The notes below the pieces were generated by a model. The model made no database searches. It was not told the DNA's origin and saw only the letters and a list, made by a program, of their open reading frames with translations. Of a DNA stretch of 11,411 bases, positions 1 to 7,800 are shown piece by piece; positions within the stretch are counted from its first letter, which is position 1, and each line of letters begins with the position of its first letter. Where the stretch lies: the NCBI GenBank assembly GCA_016764035.1, contig JAESSQ010000004.1:1-11411 (forward strand), given 5' to 3'. A program made the translations under genes and the position numbers. Source of the DNA: Gammaproteobacteria bacterium (GTDB lineage Bacteria > Pseudomonadota > Gammaproteobacteria > SZUA-229).

Positions 1-768
1 ATTATCTTTGTTTTTATTGTCTTTAGATTTTTTATTTTGTGGTAAATATATACTAAGCAAGCCTTCAATCATGCGCGGGTTTAAACCTTCTTGAATGGCA
101 CTAATACTCTCTAAAATCATGGATTTCGTTAATTTCTCTTCATTGCTGCGCAAGGCTAATTTGTCGGCTATTGGCAGTGCAAATACCGTGGCAATAACTG
201 CGCCATAAAGTGTGGTAAGTAAAGCTACTGCCATCGCAGGTCCAATAGATTTTGGGTCACTCATGTTTGACATCATCTGAACAAGACCAATTAGCGTACC
301 TATCATACCCATGGCAGGTGCCACATCACCCATCGCTTTAAATATATTTAAACCGGATTCGTTACGCTGAATAGATAAAGTTATTTCTTTAGAAAGTATT
401 TTATAAACCAGTTCTGGTGGGTTACCATCAACAACCATGGTAATACCTTTTGCAAGAAACTCGTTTTTAACTTCAACATTTTCTAAACCAAGAAGGCCTT
501 CTTTTCTTGCAACATTTGCTAGCTCAATACTTTGTTCGATAATCTCAGCTGGCTGCTCTACTTTATGGATAAAAGCTTTAGCTGCAATACCAAATGCACC
601 CATCATGTCACTAAGTGAAAACTTCATGGTGACAATAGCAAAGGTACCTGCAACGACAATCATAATACTTGGTGCATTAACAAACATACCCATTTCACCG
701 CCCATCATAATTGCAGCCATAATACAACCTACTGCAGCTACAATACCTATAAGCGTAGCTAAATCCAT
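1..768 (-). CDS. pomA: Flagellar motor stator protein, PomA/MotA family (3' end cut by window edge)
   Basis: Inner-membrane stator subunit that, with a PomB/MotB partner, conducts ions and pushes on the rotor protein FliG. The frame is open from ATG at 768 to the edge: 256 codons with no stop yet, against about 253 residues in Vibrio PomA, so only the last residues are missing. It starts MDLATLIGIV and aligns with remembered Vibrio PomA almost without gaps. The rotor-contact charges Arg88, Lys89 and Glu96 are present, as are Asp148 and Pro151 in the GDVAPAMGMIGTLIG segment. Thr158 and Thr186, tied to sodium passage in PomA, are also kept, so sodium coupling is inferred. The visible end is a Lys/Asn/Asp-rich tail after LLSIYLPQ. 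GAGGT about 8 bases before the ATG is a good ribosome site; a second GAGG abuts the start. A pomB partner is expected beyond the left edge. A sigma-28 type promoter lies about 75 bases upstream. Confidence 0.95.
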   Translation of the reverse strand, partial: MDLATLIGIVAAVGCIMAAIMMGGEMGMFVNAPSIMIVVAGTFAIVTMKFSLSDMMGAFGIAAKAFIHKVEQPAEIIEQSIELANVARKEGLLGLENVEVKNEFLAKGITMVVDGNPPELVYKILSKEITLSIQRNESGLNIFKAMGDVAPAMGMIGTLIGLVQMMSNMSDPKSIGPAMAVALLTTLYGAVIATVFALPIADKLALRSNEEKLTKSMILESISAIQEGLNPRMIEGLLSIYLPQNKKSKDNKNKDN

Positions 769-842
769 TCCTCAAACCTCACTTTAATTATTTAAATATT
801 AATACTTTGTCACTGTTAAAAACATATAGACCTTCCACTATT

Positions 843-869
843 TAATCGGTCTTAAAGCATATTTCTTTA
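843..869 (-). promoter_or_regulatory. Sigma-28 (FliA) type promoter for pomA
   Basis: Read on the minus strand, TAAAGAAA (from 869) is followed by ACCGATTA (850-843). The gap from TAAA to ACCGATTA is exactly 15 bases. The FliA consensus is TAAA-N15-GCCGATAA, so the -35 core matches fully and the -10 matches 6 of 8. It faces the stator gene and lies about 75 bases before its ATG, as expected for a late flagellar gene. Inferred from pattern only. Confidence 0.6.
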
Positions 870-947
870 GAACTATTAACTTTCCTAATAATATGTAGGA
901 TGATTAAATTTCAAACATTGATGTTTGCGTAAAAACCTTCGGATAAA

Positions 948-976
948 TTGTAAAGATTTGTAAAATACTATATAAA
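948..976 (+). promoter_or_regulatory. Candidate sigma-70 promoter for the response regulator
   Basis: TTGTAA (948-953) and TATAAA (971-976) are separated by 17 bases and match the consensus at 4/6 and 5/6 positions. The site lies about 140 bases before the regulator start, leaving a long leader. Chance matches are common in DNA this AT-rich, so this is a weak call, helped by the direct repeat overlapping the -35. Confidence 0.3.
950..964 (+). promoter_or_regulatory. GTAAA-N5-GTAAA direct repeat, possible response-regulator operator
   Basis: GTAAA at 950-954 and 960-964 are five bases apart, a 10-base period that places both on one face of the helix. OmpR/PhoB-family regulators bind such direct repeats as dimers, and this exact spacing is the published CpxR box. 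It overlaps the candidate -35 box, so binding could control the adjacent regulator gene. The assignment to that regulator is inference. Confidence 0.35.
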
Positions 977-1114
977 TTCATTAACTTACAACATAAAGTC
1001 CTATTTTTTACTATACAAATGAAATGTCACTAAAATACTAAAAATAGATTTTTTGGTATTAGACGAGTAACCCTTACTTAGTGTTACTATGTCGTTAAAT
1101 GTAAAGGAATGTAG

Positions 1115-1846
1115 ATGAAACCTATGAGTCATAAAAAAATATTATTAGTCGATGATGATCAACGATTATGCAGACTAGTAAAAAGATATATTGAAAAACA
1201 TGAATACGACCTTGTGTGTGCATACAGTGCCGATGACGCTCACAAAATGCTTGAAGAAAATGAGATCGATCTCACCATACTGGATATCATGCTGCCAGAT
1301 AGAGATGGCCTTACTTTGGCACATGAAATACGTAACCTCTCGACGGTTCCTATTATTTTTCTCAGCGCAAAAGCAGAAATTGACGACAAAATTAGTGGTC
1401 TTGAAGCTGGTGCTGATGACTACATGACGAAACCGTTCGAAGAAAAAGAGCTCATCGCCAGGATTCAAACCGTATTGCGTAGAACACAAGCTTCTGATAG
1501 TACGTCGAATAAAAGTAACACACATGCTAATTTTTCAGGCTGGATGCTTAACCTGATAAATCAACAACTATTTTCACCTGAAGGAATTTCAGTCGATATT
1601 ACGAGTACAGAATATCGATTATTGATTGCTTTTTTAGGTAGACCTAACGTTACTATCCGTCGGGAAGAAATATTAAATATCTTGTCTGGGCGTGAATGGT
1701 CTCCTTTAGACCGATCTGCAGATATGGCTATTTCAAAGTTACGTAAAAAACTTTCTCACAAATCTCATGAGGCTGATTTAATTCGCACCATTAGAAATAA
1801 GGGTTATCAACTTACATCCGAGGTTCAGTTTACAGAATCACACTAG
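1115..1846 (+). CDS. OmpR/PhoB-family response regulator, orphan
   Basis: Two-component transcription regulator of 243 residues, the usual length for the family. Receiver domain about 6-125: acidic pocket Asp13-Asp15, phospho-acceptor Asp57 in ILDIMLPDRDG, Ser84, and Lys106 in the MTKPF motif. Winged-helix DNA-binding domain about 140-236: ITSTEYRLL, the recognition-helix region DRSADMAISKLRKKL, and the closing IRTIRNKGYQL. The ATG at 1115 is chosen because AAGGAA ends 5 bases before it. MSHKK at 1124 would begin more like typical family members but is worse placed. No histidine kinase is in the window, so its input comes from elsewhere. It is divergent from pomA and convergent, 22 bases apart, with a lipoprotein gene. 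Which branch (OmpR, CpxR, QseB and so on) it belongs to cannot be settled by eye. Confidence 0.93.
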   Translation: MKPMSHKKILLVDDDQRLCRLVKRYIEKHEYDLVCAYSADDAHKMLEENEIDLTILDIMLPDRDGLTLAHEIRNLSTVPIIFLSAKAEIDDKISGLEAGADDYMTKPFEEKELIARIQTVLRRTQASDSTSNKSNTHANFSGWMLNLINQQLFSPEGISVDITSTEYRLLIAFLGRPNVTIRREEILNILSGREWSPLDRSADMAISKLRKKLSHKSHEADLIRTIRNKGYQLTSEVQFTESH

Positions 1847-1868
1847 TACATGTTTATGGTAAAAATTA

Positions 1869-2768
1869 TCATACGCCACAAATTTCAATATAATCACCGG
1901 TACGCTTTGATGTGATTACACGCTTCAGTACATCACTTTTCATAATAAAACCTGAAGCCTTAGACACGGTATAATTTATCTCATAAACTTCGATCAAATC
2001 ACAGTTCTCATTAAAGCTCATAGTTAGATTAGCTTGTAACATGGTATGAATAAAATCATCCACAGTCTCAACTGTCGTTGATGAAAGTACCGCATAACCA
2101 TAATTATTACTGATTGTGAACGTCCACAAATATTCGACGATTAATTTGACATCAGCAGCCGTCATACCAGCAATAGTAATTCTTCCTTTATAATCATCGT
2201 TAATACCGTTGCGGTCCAAAATGCTTAATTTGAACACTCGCTGTAAAAAAATAAACTCCGGTGATGCAGGATCAACACGTGAAAACTGATGGTAAAGTGA
2301 TGTTTCACTGTTACCGACTAATTGTTTATATATCGATTGGAAATTTTCAGCCTGTTCAGACCAGGCCAACGCTTCATTAAAATCATCACTCGATAAATCA
2401 AAAATTGCTACACCTACTTTATCAACAAGAGATAAAAGATCAGTGTTTTTTATATGGCTCGTATTATAATAGGCATCATTTGAATATTGTTCTTGATAAA
2501 ATTCATCTGGAATCCTTTGGTCAAAGTACACTGATTGTGCGATTTTTAAATCGGTGAGTCCCGTATTATTTAAAGCCTGACTACCAATGGTGTCATCTGA
2601 ACTTTGTTGATCTGACGCACCTCCACAGCCGACGACAGAATAAACAAGTAAGCCAATTAAAGTTAGTCGAATGCTATTTAAAAGAACAAGTAAATTTACA
2701 TACCTGTTACATTCATAGAACCCATAAATCTTTATTAATACTGGTAGTCGGTTTATCTTGAGCTTCAT
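1869..2768 (-). CDS. Predicted lipoprotein of unknown function
   Basis: 299 residues with no family I recognise. The N-terminus has a long basic and aromatic stretch (1-25), then a hydrophobic segment (about 26-46), and ends in a lipobox-like VVGC with the lipidated Cys at 48. The next residues are Gly-Gly-Ala-Ser with no Asp at +2, which favours the outer membrane. The mature part starts with a Ser/Asp-rich linker (52-66), then a mixed, moderately acidic domain rich in Tyr and Phe. It has no transmembrane segment and no catalytic motif I can name. The start is odd: GAGG sits only one base from the ATG at 2768, an in-frame TGA lies six bases upstream, and no other ATG occurs before about residue 200. 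The signal peptide is long for a lipoprotein. The gene lies 189 bases downstream of the HDOD gene, so it may be transcribed separately. The coding call is firm because the frame is long and the lipobox sensible; the exact start is less sure. Confidence 0.75.
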   Translation of the reverse strand: MKLKINRLPVLIKIYGFYECNRYVNLLVLLNSIRLTLIGLLVYSVVGCGGASDQQSSDDTIGSQALNNTGLTDLKIAQSVYFDQRIPDEFYQEQYSNDAYYNTSHIKNTDLLSLVDKVGVAIFDLSSDDFNEALAWSEQAENFQSIYKQLVGNSETSLYHQFSRVDPASPEFIFLQRVFKLSILDRNGINDDYKGRITIAGMTAADVKLIVEYLWTFTISNNYGYAVLSSTTVETVDDFIHTMLQANLTMSFNENCDLIEVYEINYTVSKASGFIMKSDVLKRVITSKRTGDYIEICGV

Positions 2769-2957
2769 ACCTCAAGATATCGACTATCTAGTGGAATGCT
2801 TTAGTGAAATGCTTACCGTTCGTCGAATAACAATTTATATATAAAATTCAGTAAGTTAAAAGATTACTTGAGCAAAGTAGGACTATTATCCCGGCACTGA
2901 AATCAGCTTACAGGTTAACTTTGGCTACTATTGTATTTTTGTTATAACACTCGCTAT

Positions 2958-3797
2958 TTAAAATCTCAAAGACGCCTTAGCATCTTCAATACACTCTTTA
3001 TTACCTTCTATATGAATGACGTTCACTTCTGAATCCATTCCAATTTTTGAAAAAGCTGATACTTGCGTCCAATCGCCAGGAACATAATCCTCACTAACAA
3101 AGCCGCCTTGTAATAATGCGACCTGAACAAGATCAACCAAATTCGCATCATCATCATTTGTATAATTAAAATCATGACAGTGTTTAACCACTTCAACTAA
3201 ACTGTCTGAAAAATTCCAATTTGTTAAAATAAGTTCGCCAACACGTCCCTGCAATTCAACGATTATTGACTGTAACGCTGCTGCGTCATTAAATAGATCA
3301 TCATCATTAACGGCCAACATCAATATTGGTAGTGACCCAATATTGTGTACCAGGCCTGCAAGTAATGCTCTTTCTTTACTTATATCTTCCATGGTTACTG
3401 ACATCATCTGACATATCGCAGCAACATCAACAGAAGTTGACCAGGCACTTCTAAATTTTTTATCGAGAACGTCAGATGTTGCCTGAAACATCTGTTTCAT
3501 TGCCAGATTCATTACTAAATCTCTAACCAGTGTAAGCCCTAGTCGTGTTACTGCTGCATGCAAATCATCAATCGGTGTTCTAGGTCGATATAATGGACTA
3601 TTGACGACTTTAATCATCCTCGCTGAAAGTGATCCGTCCTGGCTTAATGCATTTGCAATTTGTTCTGTTGTGGTATTTTCATCCTCAACTGCATCACGTA
3701 TTTTCAACGCAACTTCAGGTAACGACGGCAAAGTTAAACTATCACTATCTACCGCTTCTTTTAGTTCATTAAAAAATATATCGGTTTTGGCATTCAT
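2958..3797 (-). CDS. HDOD-domain signalling protein
   Basis: Soluble 279-residue protein, nearly all of it one HDOD domain (about 20-215), a non-enzymatic relative of HD phosphohydrolases used in bacterial signalling. Diagnostic stretches are LPSLPEVALKIRDAV (23-37), the QDGSLSARMIKVVNSPLYR region (53-71) and AAVTRLGLTLVRDLV (81-95). At the HD position it has His151-Asn152 in GLVHNIG, so the metal-binding Asp is lost. A later HCHDF (206-210) is present. No catalytic or output domain follows the HDOD fold. It is last in the che operon, 62 bases after the CheW-CZB gene, with AGGA about 10 bases before its ATG. HDOD proteins usually act by protein contacts. A partner in this pathway is inferred from position only. 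Confidence 0.88.
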   Translation of the reverse strand: MNAKTDIFFNELKEAVDSDSLTLPSLPEVALKIRDAVEDENTTTEQIANALSQDGSLSARMIKVVNSPLYRPRTPIDDLHAAVTRLGLTLVRDLVMNLAMKQMFQATSDVLDKKFRSAWSTSVDVAAICQMMSVTMEDISKERALLAGLVHNIGSLPILMLAVNDDDLFNDAAALQSIIVELQGRVGELILTNWNFSDSLVEVVKHCHDFNYTNDDDANLVDLVQVALLQGGFVSEDYVPGDWTQVSAFSKIGMDSEVNVIHIEGNKECIEDAKASLRF

Positions 3798-3859
3798 TCT
3801 GATACTGTCCTAAATTTAAATTTTAAGAAAAAGTTATAAATTATTACTAGAACTTTCTA

Positions 3860-4834
3860 CTATCCAATTTCTTTCCTCAAAGAAATAATAGCCGTAGCCA
3901 CGCTGCTGGATGCATTTGCATAGGCCGACCCAGCACCTAGCATGGTCTCAGCTTCTTTATATTTTTCATCATTAATAAATTTTGCAACGCGTCCCGCTTC
4001 AACATGAAATGTTTTATGTTTATCACGGCATTCAATATAGTTTTTTAAATGTGAGAACTTAGATTTTGCTTCACCGTGTAACCACTTACCTAATATGCAA
4101 CAATCATCACGGCTTATTTCTGATGCTTCTAATTTTTCATTTCGTGTAATCGCGGTATGCAATTTCAGTTTCCACTCTGCATGTTTTTGTATGGCTGAAT
4201 CAAGATCAATACCTGTTGTATTAGTTGTATTATCGTTAGACGATACTTCAGTTTTATCGGATGTTGCGGTTGTGTTATCTGTATCGATAAGCTTCTCATT
4301 ATTATCTTCCTGTTCATCTACATAACTTTCCTGGTAGTCATACGTAACACTGGATAACGATTCAAGGTCAATCTTAAAAACACTGTCGAGATCAAGAATC
4401 ATTACAAAGCGTTCGTCAATTTTTCCCATAGCGCTAATGAATTGATTATTAATTCGCGTACCTAATGCCGGTGCATCACTCAATTGCTCAGTTTCGAAAT
4501 CGATTACTTCCTGTACCGAATCTGCTAGTGCTCCAAGGACTGTTAACTTCTCATCAATATTTACTTCTAAAATAATAATACAGGTATCAATAGTACGTTT
4601 ACCTGGTGGTAAACCAAACTGCATACGTAGATCAATGACGGGTACAACACTACCGCGTAGATTAATTACACCTCGCATAAAACAGGGGGTCCTTGGTACA
4701 CGTGTTATCTTGGTGTATTCAAGAACTTCTCTTACTTTACTTATCTCTGTCGCAAAGGCTTCTCCATCAAGTCTGAAAGTAAGATACTGAACAGCACTGG
4801 TGTCAGGGAGCGTTTCTTGTAATTGTGTATTCAT
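3860..4834 (-). CDS. cheW: CheW coupling protein fused to a C-terminal CZB zinc-binding domain
   Basis: 324 residues, about twice the length of an ordinary CheW. Residues 14-160 are a CheW domain, shown by YLTFRLDGEAFATEIS, VREVLEY, the MRGVINLRGSVVPVIDLR core and a final RFVMILDLDSVF. It should bridge chemoreceptors and the CheA P5 domain in the array. An acidic Asn/Thr/Ser-rich linker follows (about 165-210), then a CZB domain (about 210-322). The full CZB signature is present: His218-x-x-Trp221, Cys246-x-Leu-Gly-x-Trp251 and His273-xxx-His277. Three His and one Cys make the zinc site. In other CZB proteins this site senses zinc, or hypochlorous acid through Cys oxidation. It lies 13 bases after the PAS receptor, with AGGT upstream of the ATG, and no separate CheW is in the window. 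It could instead act as a CheV-like regulator, but it has no receiver domain. Confidence 0.92.
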   Translation of the reverse strand: MNTQLQETLPDTSAVQYLTFRLDGEAFATEISKVREVLEYTKITRVPRTPCFMRGVINLRGSVVPVIDLRMQFGLPPGKRTIDTCIIILEVNIDEKLTVLGALADSVQEVIDFETEQLSDAPALGTRINNQFISAMGKIDERFVMILDLDSVFKIDLESLSSVTYDYQESYVDEQEDNNEKLIDTDNTTATSDKTEVSSNDNTTNTTGIDLDSAIQKHAEWKLKLHTAITRNEKLEASEISRDDCCILGKWLHGEAKSKFSHLKNYIECRDKHKTFHVEAGRVAKFINDEKYKEAETMLGAGSAYANASSSVATAIISLRKEIG

Positions 4835-4847
4835 AACTAATTACCTA

Positions 4848-7800
4848 CTAGTACTTCACAAACTGGTCGTAGTCATCACCCATATCCATGTCAAAACCAC
4901 CCGTATTAACTGTTTCATTAATAGTAGTTTGGCCTTCTTCTTTAGCATTTTTACGCAGAGGTGCACCTGTTGATTTATTGTTTCGGCGATCAGTTACAGA
5001 ACTTGCTTGCTGCATAACACTATCATCTAATGTAAAAAAGCTAATTACTTCTCGTTGATCTTCTACCAGAGAAGATAGTTCAAGAGCCGTACTGGCTAAC
5101 TCCTCCGATGACGTTGCCGCCTGTTGCACAACCGCATCAAGTTGTTGTAAACCTCGATTGATTTCATCTGAGCCAATATCTTGTTCGCGAGAAGCAACAC
5201 TAATTTCCTGAACTAATTCAGCTGTCTTTTGTATGTCAGGAACGAGTTGCGATAATTTTTCGCCTGCTTGCTCGGCTAAAAACACCGTGTTACTCGAGAG
5301 CTCACCAATTTCGCCCGCTGCAGCCTGTGATCGTTCCGCTAATTTGCGTACTTCAGATGCCACCACAGCAAACCCCTTACCATGCTCACCTGCTCGGGCA
5401 GCTTCAATGGCGGCGTTCAATGCCAACAGGTTTGTCTGCCTTGCGATTTCCTCAATAATAGAAATTTTCTCTGCAATAGACTTCATCGCCGTGACAGCTT
5501 CTAACACGGTTCGTCCACTATCGTCTGCATCTTGTGCAGCTTTTTGTGCTATCTGTTCTGTCTGACTAGCATTGTCTGCACTCTGCCTAATATTGGCCGA
5601 CATTTGTTCCATAGCCGATGAGATTTGCTCAAGTGAGGCAGCCTGTTGTGACGAACCATCCCCCAGTTGACGTGCTGTGTTATGAACTTCTGATGAGGTA
5701 TCAGCACTGGTATCAGCGCCAATATAAATTTGACCAATAGTTTCCGATAACTTATCCACAGTTGTATTGACATCATCTTTCAGCTGACCAAAAACACCGT
5801 TATACTCTTTATCTATCTTCTGGGTGAGATCGCCTGCTGATAAACCACGTAAAACTTTAAGCACATCATCAATACTGGTTCCTGTGGTTGACAATATTTT
5901 ATTGATACCTTGCGCAAGGTTAAGAAAGAAACCTCTCTTGTCATGCTCATTGATGGTTTGACTGAAATCTCCATTTGCTGCAGCTTCGACGATAGCTTCA
6001 ACTTCACGCTCTACCTGCGCACCAATGGTTCTATCTTGCCATTCTGTTACTGTGCCAACACGGTTACCAGATTCGTCGAATACCGGGTTTACAATTATCT
6101 CCATAAATAAATTACCTATATGAAGATTAGAGGTAAATGTTTCTGTTAAATCATTTAACATCTTGCGCTGATGTTCTGGATGTTTATGGAAAACATCAAT
6201 ACTGGAACCTAATAATTCATCACTCTTGAAATTTGGTAGGGCAACCTGAAGTTCTTTTTCGGCATTTCCAAACAACGTGTGTGCTGATTTATTCATATAT
6301 ATAATATTATGCTCAGCATCTGTCATGATTATGTTAGTCGTGGCACTATCCAATGCTGTTTGAATACGACTAGATTCAGTGGCATGCTCTTTTGCTTTAT
6401 TAAGGTCGTAACCTAAACGTGTCTGTAATGATTTAAATTCACTTAGTAACTGACCAAGTTCATCATTCGTATTTACCTCTATATCACTATCAAATTTCCC
6501 TTCATTTATGTTCCCAAATACACCAATCAAGCCTTTTAATGATGCAGTTATTGACAGTGTAATATTGATAGCCAACGCTAATGCTATAAAAATAAATATT
6601 AAAGATAACCCTACAGACAGGTACATACTAAAATACAAAGCATCAATGCGCTTATTTAATAAAACAACAAGTTCTGTTTGCGCAGTATCAAATAATATAG
6701 AAGCCTTGGTGATAACCTCACTACCATCATTAAAGAAGTCATCTGCATCAATATCTAACTCATCTGATCTCAATATTTCATTATTTACTGAATCCATAAA
6801 CCAACGAGAAGATTGTTCTAATTCTTCAAGTTGTGTTACTAATTCGTCACTATTGAAAGGGGCACTTGTAATAACTTCATGTAAATTTTTATCTATTTCA
6901 CTAATATTTTTTTTCGTAAGAGCATACAAACTTGTCATTGATATTTTTTGATCAGCAACAATCGTACCTGACGAGGCAAAGCGATTGCCTCTATCTCTTA
7001 ATACACCAACCTGATTAATCAATAAAGGGGTTTTTTCAACGGTAACTATTGCCAGATGATAAAGGTCAAGATTTGGGTCAAGTATTAATTTTGATGTCTT
7101 GCCAACATGAATCATTAATTGCAGAATACTTTTAACGATATTAGTATGTAGACCAAAGGCTTCATCGGCTGCCATTTGCTGTGAAGAAGAGGCTAACAAG
7201 CGCCAATCGGATTTAATCTGGTTCCAGTTATCAGTCGCGTCTAAATCGTTACCATACAATTGGTCAACATTATCGATACTATTAATGTCATCGAGTATAT
7301 TAGATTTTATTGAAGATAAATTATCTCTTAACGAATCTTCACCCGCTTGTATTTTGCTTGTAATACCACGGTGTAACGCTACATTTGCCATCAGTGATTC
7401 TAATGGATGTATATATTCAACGCCTTGAAGCTCAACTAATGAAAAATCAATATCATTATTTTTATCATTCACCTGAAAGAACAGAAGCGCGATAATATTT
7501 AACATAAATATTATATTCACTATGCTTAATTTTTTTCCAAGGCTTTGATTTTTTAATGGATTTAGTTTTTGCAATAAACCAGGTTTAAGATTTTGTGTAC
7601 AGTTATTTAATTTCACATAAAGTAACTCGGCATCCGATATTTCTTTAGCTGTTGCCTTAGTTCGCACAGACATATATTCTATTATGCGACCATTTTCTCG
7701 AATGGGTGTCACGTTTTCCTTTACCCAGTAATAATCACCATTGTTACAACGATTTTTAACGATACCTGACCACGGCTTTCCAGTATTTATTTTGTCCCAT

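Larger units (their letters stand above)
769..1114. other. Divergent intergenic region between pomA and the response regulator
   Basis: 346 bases of very AT-rich DNA without a credible gene. It holds the sigma-28 type promoter facing pomA, the candidate sigma-70 promoter and GTAAA direct repeat facing the regulator, and two smaller repeat patterns nearer the regulator. These are a tandem ACTAAAAT/ACTAAAAA at 1029-1044, and an AGTAAC...GTTACT inverted repeat at 1066-1088. I see no RNA gene or convincing terminator in it. Confidence 0.6.

Noticed and set aside
437..787. Plus-strand open frame of 116 codons opposite pomA
   Set aside because: It is the antisense of a well-supported membrane-protein gene. 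Its hydrophobic Ile/Ala-rich product is what the reverse strand of such a gene gives.
1115..1846. Naming the regulator cpxR on the strength of the GTAAA repeat
   Set aside because: The receiver and winged-helix sequences fit the OmpR family in general, and no feature by eye singles out CpxR. There is no cpxA beside it.
1855..1873. AT-rich hairpin between the convergent regulator and lipoprotein genes, considered as a terminator
   Set aside because: The stem is 8 pairs, nearly all A-T with one G-U, with a 3-base loop and no T-run after it on the plus strand. It also overlaps the lipoprotein stop.
2834..2843. TATATATA-type box as a -10 element for the lipoprotein gene
   Set aside because: No acceptable -35 was found at 16-18 bases, and runs like this are expected in such AT-rich DNA.
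3843..3860. TAGAA-AG-TTCTA palindrome just after the CheW-CZB stop
   Set aside because: The two-base loop cannot form a hairpin terminator, and the HDOD gene continues in the same direction 62 bases on.
6508..6951. Plus-strand open frame of 147 codons opposite the receptor gene
   Set aside because: It lies wholly opposite the periplasmic and TM2 coding part of a firm gene, has no recognisable domain, and is explained as a shadow frame.
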